Source: Hyphomicrobium sp.
GTDB taxonomy: Bacteria; Pseudomonadota; Alphaproteobacteria; Rhizobiales; Hyphomicrobiaceae
DNA: 64,000 nt
Reading direction: 5' to 3'
NCBI RefSeq assembly: GCF_009026145.1
Contig: NZ_WBUE01000012.1
Location: 38,101-102,100, forward strand
This document shows, piece by piece, positions 18,773-29,573 of this stretch; the first letter of the stretch is position 1, and each line of letters starts with the position of its first letter. Under the pieces are notes generated by a model. It searched no databases. It saw only the letters and a list, made by a program, of their open reading frames with translations, and was not told the origin of the DNA. The position numbers and the translations under genes are program-made.

Positions 18773-20887
18773 ATGAACAAGCCAATCATCATCGACGGCA
18801 AGTTGATCGAGGTGGAGCCCGGCACCACCATCCTGCAGGCGTGCGAGATGGCCGGCGCCGAGATCCCGCGCTTCTGCTACCACGAGCGCCTGTCGATCGC
18901 CGGCAACTGCCGCATGTGCCTAGTCGAGGTGGAGGGTATTCCGAAGCCCATCGCCTCGTGCGCCATGGGCGTCGCCGACCTGCCGCCCAACAAGGACGGC
19001 GCCCCGCGCAAGGTCTTGACCGCCAGCCCGCTGGTGAAAGCGGCGCGCGAAGGCGTGATGGAGTTCCTGCTCATCAACCACCCGCTCGACTGCCCGATCT
19101 GCGACCAGGGCGGCGAGTGCGACCTGCAGGACCAGGCGATGGCCTACGGCTTCGGCGGCTCGCGCTTCTTAGAGAACAAGCGCGCCGTCGAGGAGAAGTA
19201 CATCGGCCCGCTGATCAAGACGTTCATGAACCGCTGCATCCACTGCACGCGCTGCGTCCGCTTCATGACCGAGGTGGCGGGCGTGGAGGAGCTGGGCGCC
19301 ATCGGACGCGGCGAGGACATGGAGATCACCACCTACCTCGATCGCGGCATCCTCTCCGAGCTGTCGGCCAACGTGAACGACTTGTGCCCGGTCGGCGCGC
19401 TGACGCATCGGCCGTGGTCGTTCATCGCCCGCCCCTGGGAGCTGGAGAAGACCCAATCCTTCGACGTCATGGACGCGCTCGGCTCGGCCGTCCGCGTCGA
19501 CACGCGCGGAACCGCGGTGTTGCGCGTGCTGCCGCGTAACAACGACGACGTCAACGAGGAGTGGATCTCCGACAAGACGCGCTTTGCCTGCGACGGCTTG
19601 CGCACGCAGCGGCTCGATCATCCTTATGTGCGCCAGGGCGGCAAGCTGCGCCCGGCGAGCTGGGAGGAGGCACTGGCGCTCACCGCCGAAAAGCTCGCCG
19701 CGGCGGCGCCCGAGCGCATCGGCGCCATCGCCGGCGATCTCGCCGGTGCCGAGGAGTTGTTCGCGCTCAAGGATCTGTTGACGCGCCTCGGGGTCAGCAA
19801 CCTCGATTGCCGTCAGGACGGCGCCAAGCTCGACCCGGCGCTGGGCCGCAGCGGCTACCTGTTCAATTCATCCATCGCCGGCATCGATCAGGCCGACGTC
19901 ATCCTGCTGGTCGGCACCAACCCACGCCTCGAGGCGGCGGTGCTGAATGCCCGCATCCTTAAGCGCTGGCGCCAGGGCGGCCTCAAGGTCGGCGTCATCG
20001 GCGAGCCGGCGTCGCTGACCTATGCCTACGAGTACATGGGCGCCGGCGCGCAGACGCTGCAGGAGCTCGCCGAGGGCAAGCATTCGTTCGCCGAGGCGCT
20101 GAAGGGCGCCCAGCGGCCGATGATCATCGTCGGCGCCGGTGTGGCGGCGCGCGCCGACGGTGCCGCCATCCTCGGGCTGGCGGCACGCATCGCGCTCGGG
20201 GCCATCGAGGGCAAGAACGACGCGGGTTGGAACCCGTTCAACCTGCTGCACACGGCGGCCTCCCGCGTCGCCGGCCTCGATCTCGGCTTCGTGCCGGGGC
20301 CGGGCGGCCTCGATGCAGCGGCGCAGCTCGCCGCCGCGCGCGCCGGCAAGCTCGACGTCCTCTATCTGCTCGGCGCCGACGAGATCGAGCTGCCGGCCGC
20401 CGGTCAATCGTTCGTCATCTACCAGGGCCACCACGGCGACCGCGGTGCGCACCGTGCCGACGTCATCCTGCCCGGCGCCGCCTACACCGAGAAGAGCGCC
20501 ACCTACGTCAACACGGAGGGGCGTGCGCAGATGACGGAGCGCTGCGTGTTCCCGCCCGGCGAGGCGAAGGAGGACTGGGCGATCTTGCGCGCGCTGTCGG
20601 CCAAGGTCGGCAAGACGCTCCCCTACGATACGCTCGCCGCGCTGCGCGCGGCCATGTACAAGGCGACGCCGGCGCTGGCGCGCCTCAACACGCTGCAGCC
20701 GGCGCCGCTCGACGGCGTGCGCGCGCTGGCGAAGATGACGGGCACGCCGGGTAGCGAGGCTTTCGCCTCGCCGATCAAGGACTTCTACTTGACCAACCCG
20801 ATTGCCCGCGCCTCCACCGTGATGGCGGAGATGAGCGCGCTGAAGAAGACGGTGCAGGACTCGCCGCGCCTCAAGGCCGCCGAGTAG
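18773..20887 (+). CDS. nuoG: NADH-quinone oxidoreductase subunit G
   Basis: NuoG (75-kDa) carries several iron-sulfur clusters of the peripheral arm. The 704-residue product has an N-terminal 2Fe-2S ferredoxin domain (FCYHERLSIAGNCRMCLVE), the His/Cys 4Fe-4S motif HPLDCPICDQGGECDLQDQA, a second 4Fe-4S motif (CIHCTRCVRF with later NDLCPVGALT) and a C-terminal molybdopterin-oxidoreductase-like domain that lacks a cofactor in this family. ATG 18773 follows AGGA. Confidence 0.97.
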   Translation: MNKPIIIDGKLIEVEPGTTILQACEMAGAEIPRFCYHERLSIAGNCRMCLVEVEGIPKPIASCAMGVADLPPNKDGAPRKVLTASPLVKAAREGVMEFLLINHPLDCPICDQGGECDLQDQAMAYGFGGSRFLENKRAVEEKYIGPLIKTFMNRCIHCTRCVRFMTEVAGVEELGAIGRGEDMEITTYLDRGILSELSANVNDLCPVGALTHRPWSFIARPWELEKTQSFDVMDALGSAVRVDTRGTAVLRVLPRNNDDVNEEWISDKTRFACDGLRTQRLDHPYVRQGGKLRPASWEEALALTAEKLAAAAPERIGAIAGDLAGAEELFALKDLLTRLGVSNLDCRQDGAKLDPALGRSGYLFNSSIAGIDQADVILLVGTNPRLEAAVLNARILKRWRQGGLKVGVIGEPASLTYAYEYMGAGAQTLQELAEGKHSFAEALKGAQRPMIIVGAGVAARADGAAILGLAARIALGAIEGKNDAGWNPFNLLHTAASRVAGLDLGFVPGPGGLDAAAQLAAARAGKLDVLYLLGADEIELPAAGQSFVIYQGHHGDRGAHRADVILPGAAYTEKSATYVNTEGRAQMTERCVFPPGEAKEDWAILRALSAKVGKTLPYDTLAALRAAMYKATPALARLNTLQPAPLDGVRALAKMTGTPGSEAFASPIKDFYLTNPIARASTVMAEMSALKKTVQDSPRLKAAE

Positions 20888-20902
20888 GGAGCAATCAGCC
20901 TC

Positions 20903-21970
20903 ATGACCGATAGCTCCTGGCAGCTCTGGTGGGATTATGGCCTGTGGTTCGCCGCAATGCTCGGTTGGAGCCTGCTGACGCTCGTCGTCTTGCTCGTCAT
21001 CATCGCTTTCCTTCTGCTCATGGACCGCAAGGTGTGGGCGGCGGTGCAGATGCGCCGCGGGCCGAACGTCGTCGGCGCCTTCGGGCTCTTGCAGTCGTTC
21101 GCCGACCTTCTGAAGTTCGCCTTCAAGGAGCCGATCATCCCGGCCGGCGCCAACAAGGGCGTGTTCCTCTTGGCGCCAATCGCGACGGCGACCTTCGCGC
21201 TCGCCGCCTGGGCGGTGATCCCGGTCAACGAGGACGGCTGGGGCAAGTGGGTGATCTCGGACCTCAACGTCGGCGTGCTGTACCTGCTCGCCCTGTCCTC
21301 GCTCGCCGTCTACGGCATCATCATGGGCGGCTGGGCGTCGAACTCGAAGTACCCGTTCATGGGCTCGCTGCGCTCGGCGGCGCAGATGGTGTCGTACGAG
21401 GTCTCCATCGGCTTTGTCATCATCACCGTCATCCTGTGCGTCGGCTCGCTCAACCTTACCGACATCGTCAATGCGCAGAAGACCGGCATCGGCACCCGCG
21501 CCGGCCTGCCGGCCTCGGCCCTCGACTGGTACTGGCTGGCGCTGCTGCCGATGTTCGTCGTCTTCTTCGTTTCGGCTCTGGCTGAGACCAACCGGCCGCC
21601 GTTCGACCTCGTCGAGGCAGAATCGGAGCTGGTCGCGGGCTTCATGGTCGAATACTCCTCGACACCCTATCTCTTGTTCATGCTCGGCGAGTACGTGGCC
21701 ATCGTGACCATGTGCGCGCTGGCGACGATCCTGTTCCTCGGCGGCTGGCTGCCGCCGGTGGCGGTCGCCCCGTTCACCTGGATACCCGGCATCCTGTGGT
21801 TCCTCGCCAAGTGCGTCTTCGTGTTCTTCTTGTTCGCCATGGCGAAGGCGATCGTGCCGCGCTACCGCTACGACCAGCTGATGCGGCTGGGCTGGAAAGT
21901 GTTCCTGCCGCTGTCGCTGGTGATGGTCGTCGTCGTCGCAGCAATTCTGCAGTACACGCGCATCGCTTGA
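20903..21970 (+). CDS. nuoH: NADH-quinone oxidoreductase subunit H
   Basis: NuoH (ND1) is the membrane subunit at the quinone entry. The 355-residue product has eight or more membrane segments and the conserved loops [40 protein letters not shown] and the C-terminal [20 protein letters not shown]. Length is normal. It begins 15 bases after nuoG. Confidence 0.97.
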   Translation: MTDSSWQLWWDYGLWFAAMLGWSLLTLVVLLVIIAFLLLMDRKVWAAVQMRRGPNVVGAFGLLQSFADLLKFAFKEPIIPAGANKGVFLLAPIATATFALAAWAVIPVNEDGWGKWVISDLNVGVLYLLALSSLAVYGIIMGGWASNSKYPFMGSLRSAAQMVSYEVSIGFVIITVILCVGSLNLTDIVNAQKTGIGTRAGLPASALDWYWLALLPMFVVFFVSALAETNRPPFDLVEAESELVAGFMVEYSSTPYLLFMLGEYVAIVTMCALATILFLGGWLPPVAVAPFTWIPGILWFLAKCVFVFFLFAMAKAIVPRYRYDQLMRLGWKVFLPLSLVMVVVVAAILQYTRIA

Positions 21971-21995
21971 GGCGGCGCGGGGAGGGTTGAGAGAC

Positions 21996-22490
21996 GTGGC
22001 AATGAACGTTGCACAATCGGCCAAGGCGCTGTTCCTGTGGGAATTCGTGCAGGCGTTCGGCCTCGCCACGCGCTACTTCTTCGCCAAGAAGAAGACGCTC
22101 GATTATCCGTTCGAGCGCGGGCCCTTGTCGCCGCGCTTCCGCGGCGAGCACGCGCTACGCCGTTACCCCAACGGCGAGGAGCGCTGCATCGCCTGCAAGC
22201 TGTGCGAGGCCATCTGCCCGGCGCAGGCCATCACCATCGAGGCGGGGCCGCGGCGCAACGACGGCACGCGCCGCACCACCCGCTACGACATCGACATGGT
22301 CAAGTGCATCTACTGCGGCCTCTGCCAGGAGGCGTGCCCGGTGGATGCCATCGTCGAAGGGCCGAACTTCGAGTTCGCCACCGAGACCCGCGAGGAGCTC
22401 TACTACAACAAGGAGAAGCTGCTCGATAACGGTGACCGGTGGGAGCGCGAGATCGCTCGCAATCTGGCGCTCGACGCGCCGTATCGCTGA
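21996..22490 (+). CDS. nuoI: NADH-quinone oxidoreductase subunit I
   Basis: NuoI (23-kDa, TYKY) carries 4Fe-4S clusters N6a and N6b. Two ferredoxin motifs are visible, [14 protein letters not shown] and [15 protein letters not shown]. The N-terminus reads [16 protein letters not shown] and the C-terminus [16 protein letters not shown], both typical. GGAGGG at 21981-21986 best serves GTG 21996 (164 residues); ATG 22002 would give 162 and TTG 21987 would be too close to the site. Confidence 0.95.
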   Translation: MAMNVAQSAKALFLWEFVQAFGLATRYFFAKKKTLDYPFERGPLSPRFRGEHALRRYPNGEERCIACKLCEAICPAQAITIEAGPRRNDGTRRTTRYDIDMVKCIYCGLCQEACPVDAIVEGPNFEFATETREELYYNKEKLLDNGDRWEREIARNLALDAPYR

Positions 22491-22611
22491 TTTGCCCGGG
22501 GACGGGCAGGGAAGGCGCCGGGCGAGACGGCATGCTCTCGGCGCTTGGATTGTGGAGACGCATGGGGTACTCACCCTATCGCGGTGGAACGTGCCGCTGG
22601 CTCGACGGGCG

Positions 22612-22628
22612 GGGCGCTTGAAGCGCCC
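22612..22628 (+). other. Hairpin in the nuoI-nuoJ gap
   Basis: GGGCGCTT at 22612-22619 and AAGCGCCC at 22621-22628 form a perfect inverted repeat around one base. The 177-base gap between nuoI and nuoJ holds no gene I can support; no T run follows, so this is not a strong terminator. Confidence 0.35.
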
Positions 22629-22667
22629 GCACGTTAAGCGGCGGCCGCAGAGGGCTGTGGAAGCACG

Positions 22668-23327
22668 ATGGCTCTGACGGCGGGTTTCTTCTATCTGTTT
22701 GCAGCGCTGGCGGTCGCCGCGGCGGTCATGGTCATCGTGGCCAGGAACCCCGTGCACGCCGTGCTCTTCCTCATCCTCGCCTTCTTCAACGCCGCCGGCC
22801 TGTTCGTGCTGCTCGGCGCCGAGTTCCTGGCGATGATCCTCGTCATCGTCTACGTCGGCGCCGTCGCCGTCCTCTTCCTGTTCGTCGTCATGATGCTCGA
22901 CGTCGATTTCGCGGAGCTGCGCGCCGGCTTCATCAAGAACGCACCGGTCGGCCTGCTCGTCGGCGGCATCGTGCTCGCCGAGCTGATCCTGTTGTTCCTC
23001 GGGCGCGGCTTCGGGGTGGGCGTCGCCCAGCATCCCGGCGCGGCCGTGGCCGAGTTGGGGCGCGAGGCCTCCAACACGCTGCAGCTCGGGCTCGTCCTCT
23101 ACACCCGCTACGTCTACTTCTTCCAAGTGGCAGGCCTGGTGCTGCTCGTCGCCATGGTCGGCGCCATCGTGCTGACGCTGCAACACAAGGCGGGGGTGCG
23201 GCGCCAGTCGATCGCCAGCCAAGTCGCGCGCACGCCGGCGACCGGGGTCGAGATCGTCAAGGTGCCCGCCGGCGGCGCGATCATTCCGGCGGCGGCGAAG
23301 AGCTCTCCTGCCGGAGCGCGAAGCTGA
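22668..23327 (+). CDS. nuoJ: NADH-quinone oxidoreductase subunit J
   Basis: NuoJ (ND6) is a membrane subunit with the pi-bulge helix near the coupling path. The 219-residue product has five hydrophobic segments, including [20 protein letters not shown] and [22 protein letters not shown]-terminal tail of about 45 residues after the last helix (HKAGVRRQ onward) ends in a low-complexity Ala/Gly-rich segment. It starts at ATG 22668. Confidence 0.95.
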   Translation: MALTAGFFYLFAALAVAAAVMVIVARNPVHAVLFLILAFFNAAGLFVLLGAEFLAMILVIVYVGAVAVLFLFVVMMLDVDFAELRAGFIKNAPVGLLVGGIVLAELILLFLGRGFGVGVAQHPGAAVAELGREASNTLQLGLVLYTRYVYFFQVAGLVLLVAMVGAIVLTLQHKAGVRRQSIASQVARTPATGVEIVKVPAGGAIIPAAAKSSPAGARS

Positions 23328-23346
23328 TGCGGCAAGCGGGGGATCA

Positions 23347-23655
23347 ATGACCATCGGGCTTGGACATTACCTGACAGTCGCCGCGTGCCTGTTCACGCTC
23401 GGCATGCTCGGCATCTTCCTCAACCGCAAGAACGTCATCGTCATCCTGATGTCGATCGAGCTCATGCTGCTCGCCGTCAACATCAACCTCGTGGCGTTCT
23501 CCTACTTTCTCGGCGACCTCGTGGGGCAGGTGTTCGCCCTGTTCAACCTGACGGTCGCCGCCGCCGAGGCGGCCATCGGGCTCGCCATCGTCGTCGTCTA
23601 CTTCCGCAACCGCGGCTCGATCGCGGTGGAAGACATCAACATGATGAAGGGCTGA
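23347..23655 (+). CDS. nuoK: NADH-quinone oxidoreductase subunit K
   Basis: NuoK (ND4L) is a three-helix membrane subunit with two key membrane glutamates. The 102-residue product includes [20 protein letters not shown], with the conserved Glu in the second helix, and [20 protein letters not shown], with the Glu of the third helix. Length is standard and it is separated from nuoL by five bases. Confidence 0.97.
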   Translation: MTIGLGHYLTVAACLFTLGMLGIFLNRKNVIVILMSIELMLLAVNINLVAFSYFLGDLVGQVFALFNLTVAAAEAAIGLAIVVVYFRNRGSIAVEDINMMKG

Positions 23656-23660
23656 GGGGC

Positions 23661-25604
23661 ATGATCTACTCGGCCATCGTCTTCCTGCCGGCGCTCGGCG
23701 CCCTCATCGCCGGCTTGTTCGGGCGCCTGCTCGGCCCGCGCCCGTCGGAGGTGATCACCAGCAGCCTGCTGATCGTCTCCTGCGTGCTGTCGTGGATCGT
23801 GTTCTGGCGCGTCGGCTTCGGGCACGAGACGGCGCACGTCGCCATCGAGCGCTGGATCACGTCGGGAGAGCTTGACGTCGGCTGGGCGTTCAAGGTCGAC
23901 ACGCTCACGGCCGTGATGTTCGTGGTGGTGACGACGGTATCGGCGGTCGTGCACGTCTACTCCATCGGCTACATGGAGGAGGACGACTCGCGCGAGCGCT
24001 TCTTCGCCTACCTGTCGGGCTTCACCTTCGCCATGCTGATGCTGGTGACGTCCGACAACCTGGTGCAGATGTTCTTCGGCTGGGAGGGCGTCGGCCTCTT
24101 CTCCTACCTCTTGATCGGCTTCTGGTACAAAAAGCCGGAAGCCAACGCCGCGGCCATCAAGGCCTTCATCGTCAACCGCGTCGGCGACTTCGGGTTTGCC
24201 CTCGGCATCTTCGGGCTGTTCGCCGTCTTCCGCACCGTCAACCTCGACCAGCTGTTCGACGCGGCTCCCGGCATGGCGGGCAAGTCGTTCGAGTTCCTCG
24301 GCTATCAGGTCGACATCCTGACCACGTTGAGCCTGCTGTTGTTCATGGGCGCCATGGGCAAGTCGGCGCAGTTCCTGCTGCACACCTGGCTGCCCGACGC
24401 CATGGAAGGCCCGACGCCGGTCTCGGCGCTGATCCACGCCGCGACCATGGTGACGGCCGGCGTGTTCATGGTGGCGCGCCTATCGCCGATCTTCGAGCAC
24501 GCCCCCGACGCGCTGCAGTTCGTCATTCTCATCGGCGCCGTCACCGCCTTCTTTGCGGCGACCGTGGGCCTGGTGCAGAACGACATCAAGCGCGTCATCG
24601 CCTATTCGACCTGCTCGCAGCTCGGGTACATGTTCGTCGCCTGCGGCGTCGGCGCCTACCAGGCCGGCATCTTCCACCTGTTCACGCATGCTTTCTTCAA
24701 GGCGCTGCTGTTCCTCGGCGCCGGCTCGGTGATCCACGCCATGCATCACCAGCAGGACATGCGCAAAATGGGCGGCTTGCGGCCCAAGCTGCAGTTCACC
24801 TGGGCGATGATGCTGATCGGCACCCTGGCGCTGACCGGCTTCGGCATCCCGCACATCGCCGGCCTGTCGGGCTTCTATTCCAAGGACACCATCATCGAGG
24901 CAGCCTACGCGGCGCACACGCCCAACGATTACGCGTTCTGGGCGCTGGTCATCGCCGCGCTGATGACCTCGTTCTACTCCTGGCGGCTGATGTTCATGAC
25001 CTTCCATGGCCCGACGCGCGCCGACATCCAGACGTACAAGCACGCCCACGAGAGCCCGTCGGTGATGCTGGTGCCGCTCGCCGTGCTCGCCTTCGGCGCC
25101 ATCGTCGCCGGCGCCGCGACGCCGTTCTTCGTCGGCGAGGGTCAGCACGAATTCTGGGGCAAGGCCATCTTCAACGGCGCGCACAACCACATCCTGCACG
25201 CCATCCACGAGCTCCCCGATTGGGTGCCGTGGGCGCCGACCATCGCCATGGCGGCCGGCTTCTTGTTCGCCTACCTCTACTATATCGCCGTGCCCTCGCT
25301 GCCGGCCGTGACGGCGCGCGTCTTCCGTCCGCTGTACCTGTTCCTGCTCAACAAGTGGTACTTCGACGAGCTTTACGACGCGATCTTCGTGCGCCCCACT
25401 TTCTGGCTGGGGAACTTCCTATGGAAGGTCGGCGACATCAACATCATCAACGGGCTGATCGACGGGACCGCTGCCGGCGTCTTCGAGGTCACGGCGCGCG
25501 CCGTGCGCATCCAGACGGGCTACGTCTACCACTACGCCTTCGTCATGCTGATCGGCGTCGCGCTGCTCGTCAGCTACGTCATGTTCATGGGTGGGCCGCG
25601 CTAG
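23661..25604 (+). CDS. nuoL: NADH-quinone oxidoreductase subunit L
   Basis: NuoL (ND5) is the distal antiporter-like proton pump with the long lateral helix. The 647-residue product shows the pump core [57 protein letters not shown] and [19 protein letters not shown]. The stop codon TAG at 25602-25604 is part of the CTAG that begins the twin-hairpin element at 25601, so the element defines the end of this gene. Confidence 0.97.
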   Translation: MIYSAIVFLPALGALIAGLFGRLLGPRPSEVITSSLLIVSCVLSWIVFWRVGFGHETAHVAIERWITSGELDVGWAFKVDTLTAVMFVVVTTVSAVVHVYSIGYMEEDDSRERFFAYLSGFTFAMLMLVTSDNLVQMFFGWEGVGLFSYLLIGFWYKKPEANAAAIKAFIVNRVGDFGFALGIFGLFAVFRTVNLDQLFDAAPGMAGKSFEFLGYQVDILTTLSLLLFMGAMGKSAQFLLHTWLPDAMEGPTPVSALIHAATMVTAGVFMVARLSPIFEHAPDALQFVILIGAVTAFFAATVGLVQNDIKRVIAYSTCSQLGYMFVACGVGAYQAGIFHLFTHAFFKALLFLGAGSVIHAMHHQQDMRKMGGLRPKLQFTWAMMLIGTLALTGFGIPHIAGLSGFYSKDTIIEAAYAAHTPNDYAFWALVIAALMTSFYSWRLMFMTFHGPTRADIQTYKHAHESPSVMLVPLAVLAFGAIVAGAATPFFVGEGQHEFWGKAIFNGAHNHILHAIHELPDWVPWAPTIAMAAGFLFAYLYYIAVPSLPAVTARVFRPLYLFLLNKWYFDELYDAIFVRPTFWLGNFLWKVGDINIINGLIDGTAAGVFEVTARAVRIQTGYVYHYAFVMLIGVALLVSYVMFMGGPR

Positions 25605-25767
25605 TATGATGATCGAGAAGTTCGCTACATCATCCGCGGCTGGGTCGAGAAGCGAACTTCTCGATCTGAATCATACTAGCAGGTTGATTCTGCTAGTGTC
25701 CTTCAGATCGCGAAATTCGTTCCCCACGTGCGGCACAAAACGACGAATTTCGCGATCAGGACACTAG
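25601..25767 (+). repeat. CTAG twin-hairpin element, copy A (nuoL-nuoM)
   Basis: Hairpin 1 has arms 25600-25626 and 25651-25680: 27 pairs, an unpaired TGA in the 3' arm and a 24-base loop. Hairpin 2 has arms 25693-25720 and 25743-25767: 25 pairs, an unpaired TCA in the 5' arm and a 22-base loop. A 12-base linker separates them. Each hairpin starts and ends with CTAG. The first CTAG supplies the nuoL stop; the last abuts the nuoM ATG, and AGGA at 25758-25761, the only ribosome-binding site for nuoM, lies in the 3' arm of hairpin 2. A second copy lies at 46824-46989. Confidence 0.9.
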
Positions 25768-27318
25768 ATGGATCTCTCCTCCGCCCCCCTCCTGTCGATC
25801 GTGATGTTCATGCCGCTGGTCGGCGCGCTCATCATCGGCTTCCTCAACCGCGACGCCAAGGGCAACGCCCGCTGGGTGGCGCTGTGGACGACGATTGTCA
25901 CCTTCCTCATCTCGCTCCTCATCTGGGTGAGGTTCGACCCGACCAATGCCGGCTTCCAGTTCGTCGAAGAGCGCGCCTGGCTCGACCTCTTCAAGTTCAA
26001 GCTCGGCGTCGACGGCATCTCGATGCTGTTCGTCATACTGACGACGTTCCTGATGCCGCTATGCATCCTGCAGAGCTGGGTGGTCATCGAGAAGCGCGTC
26101 AAGGAGTACATGATCGCCTTCCTGGTGCTCGAGACGCTGATGATCGGCGTCTTCTGTGCGCTCGATCTGGTGCTCTTCTACGTGTTCTTCGAGGGCGGCC
26201 TCATCCCGATGTTCCTCATCATCGGCATCTGGGGTGGCCCGCGCCGCGTCTATGCGACCTTCAAGTTCTTCCTCTATACGCTGCTCGGCTCGGTGCTGAT
26301 GCTGCTGGCGCTGCTGGCCATGTACTGGCACACGGGCACCACCGATATTCCCACGCTGATGACCACCAAGCTCCCGGCCGATATGCAGTGGTGGCTCTGG
26401 CTCGCCTTTTTCGCCTCGTTCGCGGTGAAGCTGCCGATGTGGCCGGTGCACACCTGGTTGCCGGACGCGCACGTCGAGGCGCCGACGGCCGGCTCCGTGG
26501 TGCTGGCGGCCATCCTGCTGAAGATGGGCGGCTACGGCTTCCTGCGCTTCTCGGTGCCGATGTTCCCGCTGGCGAGCGAGCAACTGGCGCCGTTCATGTT
26601 CACGCTGTCGATCATCGCCATCATCTACACCTCGCTGGTCGCTCTGGCGCAGACCGACCTGAAGAAGCTGATCGCTTATTCGTCGGTGGCCCACATGGGC
26701 TTCGTCACGCTCGGCATCTTCACGTTCTCCACCCAGGGCGTCGAAGGCGCCATCTTCCAGATGCTGTCGCACGGCATCATCTCGGCCGGGCTCTTCCTCT
26801 GCGTCGGCGTCGTCTACGACCGCATGCACACGCACGAGATCGAGGTGTTCGGCGGCCTCGTCAACCGCATGCCGATCTACGCGGCGTTCTTCATGGTGTT
26901 CACGCTCGGCAACGTCGGGCTGCCGGGCACGAGCGGGTTCATTGGCGAGTTCCTTACCCTGCTGGCCTCCTTCAAGGTCAATACCTGGGCGGCTCTCTTC
27001 GCCACCACCGGCGTCATCCTGTCGGCGGCGTACGCGCTCTACGTCTACCGGCGCGTCATCTTCGGGGCGCTGGTGAAGCCGGCACTGAAGAACATCGAGG
27101 ACGTGAGCTACCGCGAGATTGTCGTGATCGGGCCGCTCGTCGTCTTGACCATCTTCTTCGGCTTCTATCCATCGCCGATCCTCGACGTCACCGCCGTGTC
27201 GGTGAAGAAGCTGGTCGCCTCCTACGAGGCGTCGGTGCGTCCACCGGTGGCGAAGACGCCTGCCGCACCCGTGCCAGCCGCACCCGCATCCCCGGCGCCC
27301 GCGCCGGCCCACGAGTAG
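25768..27318 (+). CDS. nuoM: NADH-quinone oxidoreductase subunit M
   Basis: NuoM (ND4) is an antiporter-like proton-pumping subunit. The 516-residue product shows [18 protein letters not shown], with the conserved Glu, [20 protein letters not shown] and [20 protein letters not shown]. The C-terminus has an extra tail of about 28 residues rich in Ala and Pro ([19 protein letters not shown]). Translation starts directly after a hairpin whose 3' arm contains AGGA, so initiation may depend on opening that stem or on ribosomes arriving from nuoL. Confidence 0.97.
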   Translation: MDLSSAPLLSIVMFMPLVGALIIGFLNRDAKGNARWVALWTTIVTFLISLLIWVRFDPTNAGFQFVEERAWLDLFKFKLGVDGISMLFVILTTFLMPLCILQSWVVIEKRVKEYMIAFLVLETLMIGVFCALDLVLFYVFFEGGLIPMFLIIGIWGGPRRVYATFKFFLYTLLGSVLMLLALLAMYWHTGTTDIPTLMTTKLPADMQWWLWLAFFASFAVKLPMWPVHTWLPDAHVEAPTAGSVVLAAILLKMGGYGFLRFSVPMFPLASEQLAPFMFTLSIIAIIYTSLVALAQTDLKKLIAYSSVAHMGFVTLGIFTFSTQGVEGAIFQMLSHGIISAGLFLCVGVVYDRMHTHEIEVFGGLVNRMPIYAAFFMVFTLGNVGLPGTSGFIGEFLTLLASFKVNTWAALFATTGVILSAAYALYVYRRVIFGALVKPALKNIEDVSYREIVVIGPLVVLTIFFGFYPSPILDVTAVSVKKLVASYEASVRPPVAKTPAAPVPAAPASPAPAPAHE

Positions 27319-27330
27319 AGGACGGCTGCG

Positions 27331-28803
27331 ATGCAAGCCCTGATCAGCTACGCGCCGATGTTGCCCGAGATCGCCATCACGCTCGGCGCCATGGCCATCC
27401 TCATGCTCGCCGTGTTCCGCAAGCACGGCGCGCCCGGCGTCGACTTCGTCTCCGGCTGGCTGACGGTGATCGTGCTGGTTGTCGCCGGCGCCCTCGTCAT
27501 CTACGGCGACACCGCCCGCGAGGTGCTGTTCGAAGGCGCCTTCATCAGCGACGCCTTCAGCCGCTTCTCCAAGCTGCTCGTCCTCGGCGGCGCGGCGCTG
27601 GTGCTCGTCATGTCGTTCGACAGTCTCGCCCGCGCCAAGCTGCTGACGGCCGAGCTGTGCGTACTGACCCTGCTCGCCGTGGCCGGCATGCTGCTCATGG
27701 TGTCGGCCGGCAACCTCATCGCGCTGTTCCTCGGCCTCGAATTGCAGAGCCTGGCGCTGTACGTCATCGCCGCCATCGACCGCGGCCAGGTGCGCTCCTC
27801 GGAGGCGGGGCTCAAGTATTTCGTGCTCGGCTCGCTGTCGTCCGGCATGCTGCTCTACGGCGCCTCGCTGATCTACGGCTTCACCGGCTCGATCGACCTT
27901 TCTGTCATCGCCTCCGTCGCGCAGGGCCAGCCGGCGGCGCAGAACATCGGGCTCATCGTCGGGCTCGTGTTCCTGCTCGTCGGCCTCGCCTTCAAGGTCG
28001 CCGCCGTGCCGTTCCACATGTGGACCCCCGACGTGTACGAGGGCGCGCCGACCCCGGTCACCGCCTTCTTCGCCGCCGCGCCCAAGCTCGCCGCCATGGC
28101 GCTGCTCGTGCGCACGCTGCTGTCGGGCTTTCCCGGCATCGCCGCCCAGTGGCAGCAGATCGTCGTCTTCCTCTCCATCGCCTCGATGCTGCTCGGCGCC
28201 TTCGCCGCCATCGGCCAGCGCAACATCAAGCGGCTGATGGCGTACTCGTCGATCGGCCACATCGGCTACGCGCTGATCGGGCTCGCCGCCTTTAGCGAGG
28301 CCGGAACGCAGTCGGTGCTCGTCTATCTCGCCATCTACATCGTCATGACCATCGGCACCTTCGCCTGCATCCTGTCGATGCGCACCGAGACGGGGCCGGT
28401 GGAGGACATCGAGTCGCTCGCCGGCCTCGCCAACACGAACCTCTCCATGGCCTTCGTGCTGGCCATGCTGCTGTTCTCCATGGCCGGCATCCCCCCGCTC
28501 GCCGGATTTTTCGCCAAGCTGTACGTATTCGGCGCCGCGGTGAAAGCCGGGCTCTACACGCTCGCCGTCATTGGCGTGCTGGCCAGCGTCGTCGGCGCCT
28601 ACTATTATCTGCGCATTGTGAAGATCATGTTCTTCGACGAGGCGACGACGAGCTTCCTGCCGGTGGAGCGCGGCGCCGGGTTCGTCATGACGCTGTCGGG
28701 TGCCTTCGTGCTGCTGTTCGTGCTCATTCCGGCCCCGCTCGCCGACGCGGCGCTCACTGCGGCGCGGGCGCTGCACGTTGCCGCCACCGCCGCCACCCAA
28801 TGA
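27331..28803 (+). CDS. nuoN: NADH-quinone oxidoreductase subunit N
   Basis: NuoN (ND2) is the third antiporter-like pump subunit. The 490-residue product has about 14 membrane segments, including FFLGLELQSLALYVIAAIDR-type sequence (FLGLELQSLALYVIA), VGLAFKVAAVPFHMWTPDVY and NIKRLMAYSSIGHIGYALIG. It closes the nuo cluster and overlaps birA by four bases (ATGA), so the biotin ligase is probably on the same transcript. Confidence 0.97.
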   Translation: MQALISYAPMLPEIAITLGAMAILMLAVFRKHGAPGVDFVSGWLTVIVLVVAGALVIYGDTAREVLFEGAFISDAFSRFSKLLVLGGAALVLVMSFDSLARAKLLTAELCVLTLLAVAGMLLMVSAGNLIALFLGLELQSLALYVIAAIDRGQVRSSEAGLKYFVLGSLSSGMLLYGASLIYGFTGSIDLSVIASVAQGQPAAQNIGLIVGLVFLLVGLAFKVAAVPFHMWTPDVYEGAPTPVTAFFAAAPKLAAMALLVRTLLSGFPGIAAQWQQIVVFLSIASMLLGAFAAIGQRNIKRLMAYSSIGHIGYALIGLAAFSEAGTQSVLVYLAIYIVMTIGTFACILSMRTETGPVEDIESLAGLANTNLSMAFVLAMLLFSMAGIPPLAGFFAKLYVFGAAVKAGLYTLAVIGVLASVVGAYYYLRIVKIMFFDEATTSFLPVERGAGFVMTLSGAFVLLFVLIPAPLADAALTAARALHVAATAATQ

Positions 28804-29573
28804 TCAACGCACCGGCCGGGCTGCCGGAGGGCTGCGGACTGCTGCACCTCAGCGAGGTGGATGGGACGAATGCCGAGGCCATGCGGCGCGTGCTCGGCGG
28901 CGAGCGCGGGCCGTTGTGGATTATCTCCGATCGGCAGACGGCGGGGCGCGGACGTTCGGGCCGCGCCTGGGCCTCCGAGCCCGGCAACCTGTTCGCCAGC
29001 TTCATCGCCGCTCTCGACTGCCAGCCGGCCAAGGCCGCGCAGCTCTCGCTCGTCGCCGGCATCGCCACCGTCGAAGCCATACGCCGCGCACGACCGATGC
29101 CCGGTCTGCGCCTGAAATGGCCAAATGACGTTCTCATCGGCACCGCGAAAGCGGGCGGCATCCTCGTTGAAAGCACCTCGCGTCCGGCGCCGCCGCGCAC
29201 CGTCGCCGTTATTGGCTTCGGTCTTAACCTCGTTGCTGCGCCGCAAGACCTGGGGCGGGCCGCGACATTTCTCGCGGCGCACGGATTAGTGCTTTCGCCG
29301 CGCGAGGCGTTGTGCTTCCTGGCGCACACCATGAACGACTGGATCAGAATCTGGGACGGCGGGGAGGGCTTCGCGCAGGTGCGCGAGGCGTGGCTCGAGC
29401 GCGCCGGGCCGAAGGGCGAGGCGCTCACCGTCAATGCCGCGGGCGGGCCTGTCTCGGGCACCTTCGCCGGCCTCGACGACACGGGTGCGCTGCTGCTCGA
29501 CGACGCCGACGGGCGCCAGCTCAGCTTCGCCTTCGGGGATGTCATGCTCGCTGTGAAAGACGACAGCGCATGA
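28800..29573 (+). CDS. birA: Biotin--[acetyl-CoA-carboxylase] ligase
   Basis: BirA attaches biotin to the carrier domain of acetyl-CoA carboxylase and related enzymes through biotinyl-AMP. The 257-residue product has the biotin/ATP loop GRGRSGR at 49-55, LRLKWPNDVLI and KAGGILVES, and a small C-terminal SH3-like domain. The N-terminal helix-turn-helix of E. coli BirA is absent, so it is a ligase only and not a repressor. It overlaps both nuoN and the RNase J gene by four bases. Confidence 0.95.
   Translation: MINAPAGLPEGCGLLHLSEVDGTNAEAMRRVLGGERGPLWIISDRQTAGRGRSGRAWASEPGNLFASFIAALDCQPAKAAQLSLVAGIATVEAIRRARPMPGLRLKWPNDVLIGTAKAGGILVESTSRPAPPRTVAVIGFGLNLVAAPQDLGRAATFLAAHGLVLSPREALCFLAHTMNDWIRIWDGGEGFAQVREAWLERAGPKGEALTVNAAGGPVSGTFAGLDDTGALLLDDADGRQLSFAFGDVMLAVKDDSA

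Noticed and set aside
19868..22069. Long minus-strand frame opposite nuoG-nuoH, and a similar one at 26059-28800 opposite nuoM-nuoN
   Set aside because: Both are rich in His, Arg, Asp and Glu as expected from reversed hydrophobic codons, and lie wholly over well-identified membrane subunits.
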